A program made the translations under genes and the position numbers. From JAEUHQ01 sp964538915 (GTDB lineage Bacteria > Planctomycetota > UBA1135 > UBA2386), in the NCBI GenBank assembly GCA_964538915.1, contig CAZIFB010000002.1, positions 62,001 to 126,000 of the forward strand: a DNA stretch of 64,000 nucleotides, written 5' to 3'. Shown here one piece after another: positions 52,940 through 61,563 of this stretch; position 1 is the first letter of the stretch; each line of letters starts with the position of its first letter. The notes beneath the pieces were generated by a model. The model ran no database searches, had not been told where the DNA came from, and saw only the letters and a list, made by a program, of their open reading frames with translations.

Positions 52940-55747
52940 ATGATCGGGCGAGTCGCACTGTCGTCTGCCCTGCTCCTCTGTCTGTGCGCGCCGTCGGCTG
53001 CGCAGGACTGGCCGCCCACGGGGAACGGCCTCGAAGCCGATCCCGCGATCCGCTTCGCCCGACTCGACAACGGCGTGCGCGTGGCGACGCAGCGCAACGC
53101 CGAGCCGCCGGGTCGCGTGGCGCTGCGGCTCGTCGTGCAGGTCGGCAGCCGCGAGGAGAACGACGACGAACGCGGCGCCGCGCACTTCGTCGAGCACATG
53201 GCGTTCAACGGCACGCGCCGCTTTCCGGGCAACACCATCCAAGGGTGGCTCCGCGACCGCGGGATGGCGATGCAGATGCATGCGAACGCGGAGACGTCGT
53301 TCGACCGCACGGTGTATCGGCTCGACCTGCCCTCGACGGACGAGGCCGCGATCGCCGACGGACTGGACGTGCTGCGGCAGTTCGTCGACGGCGTGCTCTT
53401 CGATGCCGCGGAGGTGGAGGCGGAGAAAGGTGTGATCGACGCGGAGGAGCGCGAGCGGCCGCGAGAGGAGTACGCGGAGCTGCAACGGATCGACCGGATC
53501 GGTGCCGGCGGCCGACGGGCGATGCGACCCGTTCTCGGCACCGCCGCGGAGCGGGCGCGGTTCACTCCGGAATCGCTGCGGGCGTTCCACACCAGGTGGT
53601 ATCGCCCCGACAACCTGATCGTGCTCGTCGTGGGCGACCTCGACCCCGCCGCTGCCGAGCGACTCTGCCGCGACGTGTTCGGCCCGCTGCCGAAGCCGAC
53701 GTTGCCATTCCCCGAGCGGGCGTCCCTCGGCAAGCCGTCGCTCGCCGACACGTCGTTCTCGATCGACGATGCGACGCGCAGTGACGTCGCGTTCGTCGTG
53801 CTGTGTCCGGTCGTGTGCACGCCGGGGCCGGACTCCGCCGAAGCGAGGGGCTCGTTGGCCGCGAACTTCCTCCTCAACGAACTGGTCCGCGGGCTGCTCG
53901 CGCGCCGTCTCCTCCGGCAGGGGTCGCCGGTCCTCGGCGTGGAGGTGACCAGTGCTCGCGAGGCGCACCTCGATCCGTCGATCGACTCGATGGTCGTGCG
54001 CTTCACCTGCAAGCCGGCCGACAGCGAGGGGGCCGTGACGGCCTGCTCGGCCGCGATGGTCGCCGTCCTGGAGGCGGGACTGTCCGACGCAGCGTTCGCG
54101 GACGGACGAGCGACCGTGATCGCGGAGATGGGGCGCGTCCCGTCGCAGCGGACCAGCCCCGAACTCGCCCGGGCGCTGGTTTCGTCCTTCGTGACGGGTC
54201 GGGTCCCGACCGCGCTGGAGACCCAGCAGGACTCGATGCAGCGGGCCTTGTCCACGCTCGACACGAAGACCCTCACCACGATGCTGCGAACCGCGTGGTT
54301 CTGCGACGTGCCGTCGATCACTTCGGTCGGCCCGCCCGGTCACGCGATCGACGCACCCGAGGTGTGGCGCACCGCCGCCGCCACCATGAGGCGTCGCCTG
54401 GCGGAGCGCGCAAGGGAAGCGGTGCCCACCGACGCGACCAGGAATGCTGCCGCGGTGCCGGAGTGGCCGTACGCGGCTACCGGCGCCGGAGCGCCGGCTC
54501 CGGCGAGCCGGAGCCGGATGGATGCGATCGACGTCGAGGACGTTCGCATGCCGAACGGCGTGCGGCTCCTGGTCAAACCGAACCGCTCCGCGGCGCGTGT
54601 CGCGGTTTCGGTCAGTCTCGGCGGCGGCACGATGAACCTCGACCAGGTCGACCGGCACGCGGCGCTGGCGTTCAGCTTCACGTCGCCCGAACTCGCGCTC
54701 GGCCGGATCGACAGGCGGGCGCTGCGATCCATCGTGTCGTCGCACGACGCGGCCCTCGCGATCGTGATCGGCCAAGGGCGCTTCGACCTGCGCGGCGAGA
54801 CGGGCCGCGAGGATCTCGGCTTCCAGATGGAGCTGCTGTGTGCCGTGTGCGCGGACCCTGGAACGGACGCCGAGTCGATCGACCGGGTGGTGCGTTCGTA
54901 CGTGACCCGGCACCCGGCCGGGGCTCCCGAGGAACGGATCCAGACCTTCCTCGGGGCACTGGCTGGGACGTCCGTGGCGGTATCGGGACCTCTGCTCCGC
55001 GGGACCGATGCGGAGCGGATCCGCGCCTTCCTGCTCGCTCACTGGGTCGAAGCGCCGATCACCGTGGCAGTCGCCGGAGACGTGGTCGTCGACGAGGTCG
55101 TGGCAGCGGTTTCCCGCACGTTCGGCACCTTGCCGGCCCGCAGGCCGATCACCGTGCCGCCGTACCGGGAGTTGCGAGGCGGTGTGCACGAGACCGTCGA
55201 TCTCGCGGCGACCGAACGGGCCGGCCAGGTGGTCGTGTGCGCACCGCTCGACGCGGAGGGCGACCGTGGCAACCTGGCTGCGCTTCGAGTCCTTGGCCGC
55301 GTCGTCCGCGAACGGGTGACGACGCGGGTTCGCGAAGTGATGGGGGCCGCATACTCGCCGTCGTTCGGCGTCGGGTGGTTGTCCGCCCCGTTCCCGAGCA
55401 CGCTGGTCCTGATCCGGATGCAGGCTGCGCCCGGTCGCGAAGAGGAACTGCGGGCTGCGACGATGGCCGAGCTCGCGGCGGTGCATCGGGACGGTGCGAC
55501 CGATGCCGAGGTCGCGGCGGCCGTGAAGCAGCTCCTCAACGAGGTCAGGGAGCAGAGAGCCGCGAACGAGTACTGGCTCGCGCAGTTCGGCGATGTGCAC
55601 ACCGGCCGAACGACCCTCGAGGACCTCGCGACGTTCGAGCGCGACCTCGCGAACGCGACCACAGCCGCGGTGGGCGCGCTGGCGACGCGTTACTTCGCCG
55701 CGGAGCGATTGTCGACGCTGGTGCTGCGCGTCCCGGCGCCGAAGTGA
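52940..55747 (+). CDS. Secreted M16 zinc peptidase (two-domain, pitrilysin-like)
   Basis: 935 residues with signal peptide 'LSSALLLCLCAPSAAQ'. The inverted zinc motif HFVEH is at 82-86 and the distal ligand Glu lies in 'EVEAEKGVIDAEE' near 160, so the first half is catalytically competent. The second half ('VRMPNGVRLLVKPNRSAARVAVSVSLGGG') repeats the fold without HxxEH, as is normal for the inactive partner domain. It would cleave peptides outside the cytoplasm. Confidence 0.93.
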   Translation: MIGRVALSSALLLCLCAPSAAQDWPPTGNGLEADPAIRFARLDNGVRVATQRNAEPPGRVALRLVVQVGSREENDDERGAAHFVEHMAFNGTRRFPGNTIQGWLRDRGMAMQMHANAETSFDRTVYRLDLPSTDEAAIADGLDVLRQFVDGVLFDAAEVEAEKGVIDAEERERPREEYAELQRIDRIGAGGRRAMRPVLGTAAERARFTPESLRAFHTRWYRPDNLIVLVVGDLDPAAAERLCRDVFGPLPKPTLPFPERASLGKPSLADTSFSIDDATRSDVAFVVLCPVVCTPGPDSAEARGSLAANFLLNELVRGLLARRLLRQGSPVLGVEVTSAREAHLDPSIDSMVVRFTCKPADSEGAVTACSAAMVAVLEAGLSDAAFADGRATVIAEMGRVPSQRTSPELARALVSSFVTGRVPTALETQQDSMQRALSTLDTKTLTTMLRTAWFCDVPSITSVGPPGHAIDAPEVWRTAAATMRRRLAERAREAVPTDATRNAAAVPEWPYAATGAGAPAPASRSRMDAIDVEDVRMPNGVRLLVKPNRSAARVAVSVSLGGGTMNLDQVDRHAALAFSFTSPELALGRIDRRALRSIVSSHDAALAIVIGQGRFDLRGETGREDLGFQMELLCAVCADPGTDAESIDRVVRSYVTRHPAGAPEERIQTFLGALAGTSVAVSGPLLRGTDAERIRAFLLAHWVEAPITVAVAGDVVVDEVVAAVSRTFGTLPARRPITVPPYRELRGGVHETVDLAATERAGQVVVCAPLDAEGDRGNLAALRVLGRVVRERVTTRVREVMGAAYSPSFGVGWLSAPFPSTLVLIRMQAAPGREEELRAATMAELAAVHRDGATDAEVAAAVKQLLNEVREQRAANEYWLAQFGDVHTGRTTLEDLATFERDLANATTAAVGALATRYFAAERLSTLVLRVPAPK

Positions 55748-55751
55748 TGCG

Positions 55752-57674
55752 TCAGCGCTGCAGCTCCACGCCGCCGACGATGGTCGTGTAGGGCGTCTCG
55801 AGCGGCACGATGCCGTCGATCCAGATCGTGTCGATGGCGCCTGCATCGGCGGGAACTGCGACCGTCTGCGCACGCAGGCGCTCGGGGCCGTGGCCCGCGA
55901 CGATGCGGCCCGCGCCGACCGTGGTGTCGCCGCGGCGGAACGTCACGTCGTAGCCGCCCGGCGACACGTGCACGACGACGGCGTGCAAAGGCGTCGCTTC
56001 GGGCAGGCGCACCGCGAGCCCGCCGGTCTGTGCGCTGCGCGAACGCGGCCACACGAACCACCACGTGTCCGGTGGCGGCGCCGGCGTGAAGTCGGCGAGA
56101 GCGACCTCGATTCGCGGCGGCGTGCGGTACTGCGTCGCCACGTAGTCGGCGACGCCCGCGTCGAGGCGGCCGGTCCACAGGTCCCACAGGCGGCCCCATC
56201 GCGCGGCCGACCAGACGGGGTCGCGGCTCGCGGAACGCACCGCGTCCCACAGGGCCGCGAGGCCCGGGTGCGCGATGGCGTTCGCGCCGGTCGCGAGGCT
56301 CTCGAGGTAGCCCGCGGGGATGTTCCGGTAGAAGTGGCCGATGCGCCATCGCGCCGGATCGGCGATCGGCAGGCGCGCGATCAGCGGGTCGCACAGCCAC
56401 GGATCGACGTAGTGCGCGACCGTTCCGGCGCGGAAGCCGGTCCAGCCCATCGAACCCCACACGGTGATCATCGGGCGTTCGAGATCGGGCGCGCGCAACG
56501 TCGCGCCGTGCGAACCGAAGATCGACTCGACGCGATGGGACGACAGGATGCCGTGGTCCCACTGCCCGCGGATCTCCTCGGGGACGATGCCGTCGGGGCC
56601 GGGCGCGTAGAACGGCTCGACCGAGCCGTCGAACCACAGCGTGCGCGGAAGGCCGGGCACGAAGGCGACCGCGCCGAGGGCGAGCATCGCGAACGCGACT
56701 CGCACCGTTCGCGCCACGGCCGCTTCGGCGCCGAGCATCGCCAGGGCCGCGAAGAATGGCGGCACGAGGAAGCGCCCCTGCATGTAGTCGCCGCCGACCT
56801 TCACCACGTACGCGACGTACGCCAGTGTGCCGATCGCGAACGCGCGCCGCCCCGGCCGCAGCAGGCCGAGCACGATGCCCGCGGCGATGGTCACGGGAGT
56901 CACCGGGTCCGCCGACAGCGCGTTCTGCAGGTAGCGCAGACCCTGCGCCGCGAGGTCGCTCGCCGGCACGCCGTGGCAGAACGCCTTCGCGAACGCGGTG
57001 ATGGGGAACGGCGAGCCGTAGTAGGCGGCGGCGAACGCGCTCCACGCGGCGAGCGGGATGGCACCGGTCGTGAGTCCGCGGATCGCCGTGCGTGCGGGCA
57101 CGCCGCGCAGGTTCGCGACGAGCGCCGGGGCGACGAGAACGGCGAGGTCGAGGCGCGTAGTCGCCATCACGCCGGCGACGAGCGCGGTGCGGACGAGGCG
57201 CCGCACGGGGTCGGGGATGCCGTTCGCGGCGACGAACGCGGCGATCAGCAGGAACGTCAGCGACGTCTCGAGGCCCGAAGTCGCGTACGCGCAGAACGCG
57301 CGCGAGCCGAGGCACGCGGTCAGCACGAACGCGATCGCGGGCGCCGTGCCGATCGAACGGGCGAGCCACACGAGTGCCGCCGACGAGGTGACGATGCCGA
57401 GCACCTGCGAACTCGTCGGCAGTTCGCCCGTGATCCAGCGCACGACGCACAGGAGCAGGAACCACAGCGGGTGGGTGTAGGTCTGCACCCGGTCGTCGAC
57501 GTTCCACACCGGACCGTACCCGGCGACCATGTTCTCGACGCTGCGGAACGTGATGAACGCGTCGTCGCCGAGCCACGAGAGCCGCACGATCGCGAGCAGC
57601 ACCAGCGCACCGAGGACCGCGGCGGCGACGCGCCACGCGGTCGACGATGCCGGCGGCGTGGGGGCGGTGGTCAC
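55752..57674 (-). CDS. GT-C glycosyltransferase-like membrane protein (AftB-like)
   Basis: 640 residues from GTG 57674. About ten membrane helices fill residues 15-365. The first loop has 'SWLGDDAFITFRSVENMVAGYGPVWNVDDRVQTYTHPLW', the DD-containing loop and 'THPLW' typical of the mycobacterial AftB (GT89) arabinosyltransferase group and its relatives. The C-terminal ~270 residues are an extracytoplasmic soluble domain. A polyprenyl-phosphate sugar donor is expected by family. A TATCCT box sits seven bases upstream, inside the gap after the GT4 gene. Confidence 0.75.
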   Translation of the reverse strand: MTTAPTPPASSTAWRVAAAVLGALVLLAIVRLSWLGDDAFITFRSVENMVAGYGPVWNVDDRVQTYTHPLWFLLLCVVRWITGELPTSSQVLGIVTSSAALVWLARSIGTAPAIAFVLTACLGSRAFCAYATSGLETSLTFLLIAAFVAANGIPDPVRRLVRTALVAGVMATTRLDLAVLVAPALVANLRGVPARTAIRGLTTGAIPLAAWSAFAAAYYGSPFPITAFAKAFCHGVPASDLAAQGLRYLQNALSADPVTPVTIAAGIVLGLLRPGRRAFAIGTLAYVAYVVKVGGDYMQGRFLVPPFFAALAMLGAEAAVARTVRVAFAMLALGAVAFVPGLPRTLWFDGSVEPFYAPGPDGIVPEEIRGQWDHGILSSHRVESIFGSHGATLRAPDLERPMITVWGSMGWTGFRAGTVAHYVDPWLCDPLIARLPIADPARWRIGHFYRNIPAGYLESLATGANAIAHPGLAALWDAVRSASRDPVWSAARWGRLWDLWTGRLDAGVADYVATQYRTPPRIEVALADFTPAPPPDTWWFVWPRSRSAQTGGLAVRLPEATPLHAVVVHVSPGGYDVTFRRGDTTVGAGRIVAGHGPERLRAQTVAVPADAGAIDTIWIDGIVPLETPYTTIVGGVELQR

Positions 57675-57681
57675 GGCGCGG

Positions 57682-57687
57682 AGGATA
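57682..57687 (-). promoter_or_regulatory. Putative -10 box TATCCT
   Basis: Minus-strand CGTATCCT, seven bases before the GTG of the GT-C gene. Confidence 0.4.
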
Positions 57688-57690
57688 CGG

Positions 57691-58833
57691 TCAGCGCCGC
57701 GCGGCCGCGTCGGCGTAGGCCTGCAGCACGACCGCCGCCGAGTCGCGCCACGTGAAGCGGCGGGCCCAGGTCATCGCGGCCGTTCGCCGCGGCGCGAACG
57801 CCGGCGCGTAGCGTTCGACACCGTGCACGATCGCGTCGACGACGTCGTCGGTCGACGTGGGATCGAAGTAGTGCGCGAACTCGCCGCCGGCTTCGGGGAT
57901 CGCCGACGAACGGCTGGCGATGATCGGAGTGCCGATCGACAGCGACTCCGCGACGGGCAGACCGAAGCCCTCGACGAGGCTCGGGTACACGGCGAGGTCC
58001 GCGCCCGCGTACACGGCGACGAGGTCCTTCTGGTCGAGGTACGGCAGGAAACGAACGTGGTCGAGCGCGTCGACGCGCGCGGCGCGTTCGCGGAAGCGGT
58101 CCGCGTTCCTGCCGAGCCCCGAGACGAGGAGCAGGTGCGGCAGATCGGGGCGCCGCTGGCGTGCGAGCCCGAACGCGTCGATCAGGCGACCGGTGTTCTT
58201 GCGTTCGAGGTGCGCGCCGATGGCGAAGAGGTAGGGACGTCCGTCGGCGAAGCGTTCGCGCGCGTCGTCACCCGCTCCGGCGGGAGCACCGGCGAGCACC
58301 ATCGGGTGCAGGCCGTTGTAGGCGATGCGCACCTTCCCCGGGTCGCATCCGTAGCGGGCGCAGATGTCCTCCTGGCTCCACCGGCTGACGGTCAGGACCA
58401 CCGCGGCCTCGCGCACCGAGCGCGCGGTGCGCGAGCGCGCGTAACGGACGAAAGGGTCGTGCAGATCGTCGGCCCACCACGTGACGATCACGTCGTGCAG
58501 CGACAGCACCATCGCCGGGCCGCGCCAGATCGGCCAGCGCGGCGGCAGCGTGTTGTACGTCCCGTGATACACGTCCAGACCGTCGCGGCGCATGCACCAC
58601 GGCATCGCGACGCGTTCCCACGCGTGCAGGCGATCGCCCGGCATGTCCGCGTGCACCGATCGGAACGGCGGGCCGTCGGCGACCCCCGGCGCCGGGTTCG
58701 GGTCCTGGTGGTAGAGCAGGAACTCGTGCCCCGAGGGTTGCCGCGCGAACTCCGTCAGCAGGTTGCGCGTGTAGTGGCCGATGCCCCGCGGTTCGCTGCG
58801 GAAGGCCTCGCGAGCGTCGATGCCGATGCGCAT
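57691..58833 (-). CDS. GT4 glycosyltransferase
   Basis: 380 residues, GT-B fold. 'GIDAREAFRSEPRGIGHYTRNLL' is the glycine-rich acceptor loop, 'DVYHGTYNTLPP' and 'VVLTVSRWSQEDICARYG' lie in the N-domain, and 'LFAIGAHLERKNTGRLIDAF' and 'VYPSLVEGFGLPVAESLSIGTPIIAS' form the donor site with the EGFGLPVAE motif. It follows the methionine aminopeptidase gene by ten bases on the same strand. Confidence 0.93.
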   Translation of the reverse strand: MRIGIDAREAFRSEPRGIGHYTRNLLTEFARQPSGHEFLLYHQDPNPAPGVADGPPFRSVHADMPGDRLHAWERVAMPWCMRRDGLDVYHGTYNTLPPRWPIWRGPAMVLSLHDVIVTWWADDLHDPFVRYARSRTARSVREAAVVLTVSRWSQEDICARYGCDPGKVRIAYNGLHPMVLAGAPAGAGDDARERFADGRPYLFAIGAHLERKNTGRLIDAFGLARQRRPDLPHLLLVSGLGRNADRFRERAARVDALDHVRFLPYLDQKDLVAVYAGADLAVYPSLVEGFGLPVAESLSIGTPIIASRSSAIPEAGGEFAHYFDPTSTDDVVDAIVHGVERYAPAFAPRRTAAMTWARRFTWRDSAAVVLQAYADAAARR

Positions 58834-58843
58834 CGCGCCGCGG

Positions 58844-59746
58844 TCACTCGGGCAGCCGGGTCATCACCTCGGCGCCGTTCTCGTGGATGAAGATCGTGTG
58901 TTCGAACTGCGCGATGCGAACGCCGCTCTTCTCGCAGAGCGGCGGGTACTCGTCGATCAGGTCGCGCCGGTGCAGCAGCTTCAGGCCTTCCTCCGCCTTC
59001 TGCAGCGATCCGAGCCAGCGGGTGAGATCGCGGCGCGCGAACGGCAGTCCTTCGCTCGACTCCATCGCCCGCTGCAGGTCGCCCGGCAGGTTGTCCTTCT
59101 GGCGCACGTCGCGGCGCAGCATGAAGACCTCCGCCTTGCCCTCGACGTCGATCATGCCCTTGCCGTCGCTCGCGAACGGTTCGCACGCGATCGTCATGTT
59201 CGCCTTCAGGCGGCCGGCCTTGCTGTCGGCGTAGTTGGGAACCGACGGCGCGCAGTGGATCGTGTAGCGCGCGACGCCGTGTCCGCAGAGGTTGCGCACC
59301 GGCTTGAAGCCGAGCGACTCGATCGTCGTCTCGACCTGACGGCCGACTTCGGTCAACGACGCGCCGGGGCCCATCACCGCGATCGCGTTCTCGAGCGCCA
59401 TCTTGCTGGCGCTGCAGAGGAGCGATCCCTCGCCGTCGCGCAGATCGACCGTCGTGGCGTTGTCCGTGACGTAACCGTCGACGTGTGTGCCGCAGTCCAG
59501 CTTCACGATGTCGCCAGTCTGGATCGTCGTCGGGTCGCCGGGCGGGGAGCAGTAGTGCGCGGCAATGTGGTTGCGCGACATCTGCGCCGGGAACGCCGGT
59601 GATCCGCCGAGTTCGCGGATCTTCGCTTCGACCGCCTGCTGGATGTCTTCGAGCCGCGCGCCGGGCGCGATCATGCGGCGGCCGTGGTCGAGCGCGATGG
59701 CGGAGATGCGGCCCGACTGGCGCAGCTTGTCGAGGTCGAGCTTCAT
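58844..59746 (-). CDS. map: Methionine aminopeptidase, type II (archaeal/eukaryotic MetAP2 class)
   Basis: 300 residues, the archaeal length. Metal ligands match MetAP2: D84 and D95 in 'KLDCGTHVDGYVTDNATTV', H156 in 'NLCGHGVARYTIH', E189 in 'CEPFASDGKG' and E282 in 'QFEHTIFI'; H64 in 'NHIAAHY' is the further active-site histidine. The ~60-residue helical insert that defines type II lies at about 213-275. Bacteria normally carry type I. It removes N-terminal Met. The ATG overlaps the kbl stop by four bases. Confidence 0.93.
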   Translation of the reverse strand: MKLDLDKLRQSGRISAIALDHGRRMIAPGARLEDIQQAVEAKIRELGGSPAFPAQMSRNHIAAHYCSPPGDPTTIQTGDIVKLDCGTHVDGYVTDNATTVDLRDGEGSLLCSASKMALENAIAVMGPGASLTEVGRQVETTIESLGFKPVRNLCGHGVARYTIHCAPSVPNYADSKAGRLKANMTIACEPFASDGKGMIDVEGKAEVFMLRRDVRQKDNLPGDLQRAMESSEGLPFARRDLTRWLGSLQKAEEGLKLLHRRDLIDEYPPLCEKSGVRIAQFEHTIFIHENGAEVMTRLPE

Positions 59747-60930
59747 CGGATCACGCCGAGTTCACGCCCCACCTTCGCGAAGGCCGCGACGGCCATCTCG
59801 AGTTGCGGGATCTCGTGGGCCGCGCTGATCTGCACACGGATGCGTGCCTTGCCTTTCGGCACGACGGGGAAGCAGAAGCCGATCACGTAGACGCCTTCCT
59901 TCAGCATGCGATCGGCCATCTCCACCGCGAGCTTCGCCTCGCCGAGCATGATGGGGCAGATCGGGTGCACTCCCGGGACGATCGCGAAGCCCGCCTTCGT
60001 CATGCTGGCGCGGAAGAACTCGGTGTTCTTCGCGAGCTTGTCGCGCAGTGCGGTCGTGGCCGACAGGCGGTCGAGGCACGCGATCGTGGCGCCGACGATC
60101 GCCGGCGCGAGTGTGTTGGAGAACAGGTAGGGACGGCTGCGGTTGCGCAGCAGGTCGACGATCTCCTTCTTGCCCGTCGTGAAGCCGCCCGCGGCGCCGC
60201 CGAGCGCCTTGCCGAGCGTGCTCGTCAAGACGTCGATCCGCTTCTGCACGCCGTGGAACTCGGGCGTGCCGCGGCCCGTCGGGCCGAAGAAGCCCGTCGC
60301 GTGGCTGTCGTCGACCATCACCATCGCCTTGTGCTTGTCGGCGAGTTCGCAGATGTCGGGCAGCTTCGCGACGTAGCCGTCCATCGAGAACACGCCGTCC
60401 GTGACGATCATGCGACTGCGCGCTCCCGCGGCGGCCTTCAGGTGCTGCTCGAGCTCCTGCATGTCGCCGTTCTGGTAGCGGAAGCGCTGCGCCTTGCTGA
60501 GGCGGATGCCGTCGATGATCGACGCGTGGTTCAGCGAGTCGCTGATGATCGCGTCCTGTTCGCCCATCAGGGTCTCGAACAGCCCGCCGTTCGCGTCGAA
60601 GCACGAGCTGTAGAGGATCGTGTCCTCGGTGCCGAGGAACGCGCTGACCTTCTGCTCGAGGGTCTTGTGGATGTCCTGCGTGCCGCAGATGAAGCGCACG
60701 CTGGCGAGCCCGAGGCCGTGTGAATCGATCGCGGCTTTCGCTGCCGAGCGCAGGCCCTGGTCGTTGGCGAGGCCGAGGTAGTTGTTGGCGCAGAGGCACA
60801 GCACCTGCTTGCCGTTCACGGTGATCGTGGAGCCCTGCGGGCTCGCGATCACGCGCTCGGACTTCCAGAGTCCGGCGGTCCTGATCTCGTCGAGTTCGCT
60901 GCGGAAGCGGGCGCGGTCTTGTTCGAACAT
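59743..60930 (-). CDS. kbl: Glycine C-acetyltransferase (2-amino-3-ketobutyrate CoA ligase)
   Basis: 395 residues, fold-type I PLP enzyme of the alpha-oxoamine synthase family. 'LCANNYLGLANDQGL', 'GLGLASVRFICGTQDIHKTLE', 'VDDSHATGFFGPTGRG' and 'STLGKALGGAAGGF' (PLP lysine near 243) are all diagnostic. It cleaves 2-amino-3-oxobutyrate, made by threonine dehydrogenase, into glycine and acetyl-CoA. Its usual partner tdh lies upstream on the same strand but is separated by two unrelated genes. A TAGCAT box within the stop of the preceding gene may be its own promoter. Confidence 0.95.
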   Translation of the reverse strand: MFEQDRARFRSELDEIRTAGLWKSERVIASPQGSTITVNGKQVLCLCANNYLGLANDQGLRSAAKAAIDSHGLGLASVRFICGTQDIHKTLEQKVSAFLGTEDTILYSSCFDANGGLFETLMGEQDAIISDSLNHASIIDGIRLSKAQRFRYQNGDMQELEQHLKAAAGARSRMIVTDGVFSMDGYVAKLPDICELADKHKAMVMVDDSHATGFFGPTGRGTPEFHGVQKRIDVLTSTLGKALGGAAGGFTTGKKEIVDLLRNRSRPYLFSNTLAPAIVGATIACLDRLSATTALRDKLAKNTEFFRASMTKAGFAIVPGVHPICPIMLGEAKLAVEMADRMLKEGVYVIGFCFPVVPKGKARIRVQISAAHEIPQLEMAVAAFAKVGRELGVIR

Positions 60931-60948
60931 GGGTAGTGGAAGGCTCAG

Positions 60949-60954
60949 ATGCTA
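60949..60954 (-). promoter_or_regulatory. Putative -10 box TAGCAT before kbl
   Basis: Minus-strand TAGCAT begins at the stop codon of the TOPRIM-like gene and lies 18 bases before the kbl ATG. It could keep kbl expressed independently of the inserted module. Confidence 0.4.
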
Positions 60955-61563
60955 CGCCGGCGGGAACCAAGCTTGGAGCGTTGCGCGAAACCTGAGAAAG
61001 GTGGGGTCTCCGCAGTCTCTCATGCCCAGCACGGTCGCGATTTCCCGATAGATCGCCGAGGAGCGAGGTCGCCTCACCCGGCGCAGTGCCCATTCGATTG
61101 CCGCCTTCGGGTCGCTGGGTTTCGGTGCGTTCGCTGGCCACAGGCCTTCGACCGAGAGCGCTTCGGCCAGCGGCGGAATTCTGCCGTGCCAGCCCAGTTT
61201 TTCGTCGAGCCTCGGCGATCGACGGAATAGCCAGGTCTCGATCTCGGGATCGATCACGAAGGCTCGTGCCCAGTCGGCCCTCAGCTTGTTCAGCTTGTCA
61301 TCGATTCTCGCCTCCATCTCCGTTGCGGAGAGATCCGGTGCCCCTTCCCAGGCGCGATCCATCACCACGATCGCGTGCTGCGCATCATTGGAGAACGGAC
61401 GCAGCAGGGGTTCCGGTCGGTGGAAACACGCGGAGTCACGCTGCGGATGCGTGACCAGGCGGAACTTCACGGGGCGGATTCCCAGCGACTCGTGTCGCTG
61501 CAGCGCAGCATCTACGACAGCCTCGATGTTCTTGTCCGCGACGAGGCAGATCAGATCGGTCAT
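60952..61563 (-). CDS. TOPRIM/DUF4276-like protein, partner of the upstream ATPase
   Basis: 203 residues. 'LICLVADKNIEAVVDAALQRHESLGIR' opens with a conserved Glu, 'HAIVVMDRAWEGAP' supplies an Asp after a hydrophobic strand, and 'RAFVIDPEIETWLFRRSPRL' recalls the PE-x-E-x-W motif of DUF4276 TOPRIM-like proteins. The C-terminus is helical ('SSAIYREIATVLGMRDCGDPTFLRF'). These positions are compatible with a metal-dependent nuclease, but the assignment is tentative. The ATG overlaps the ATPase stop (ATGA), so they are made together. Confidence 0.65.
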   Translation of the reverse strand: MTDLICLVADKNIEAVVDAALQRHESLGIRPVKFRLVTHPQRDSACFHRPEPLLRPFSNDAQHAIVVMDRAWEGAPDLSATEMEARIDDKLNKLRADWARAFVIDPEIETWLFRRSPRLDEKLGWHGRIPPLAEALSVEGLWPANAPKPSDPKAAIEWALRRVRRPRSSAIYREIATVLGMRDCGDPTFLRFRATLQAWFPPA

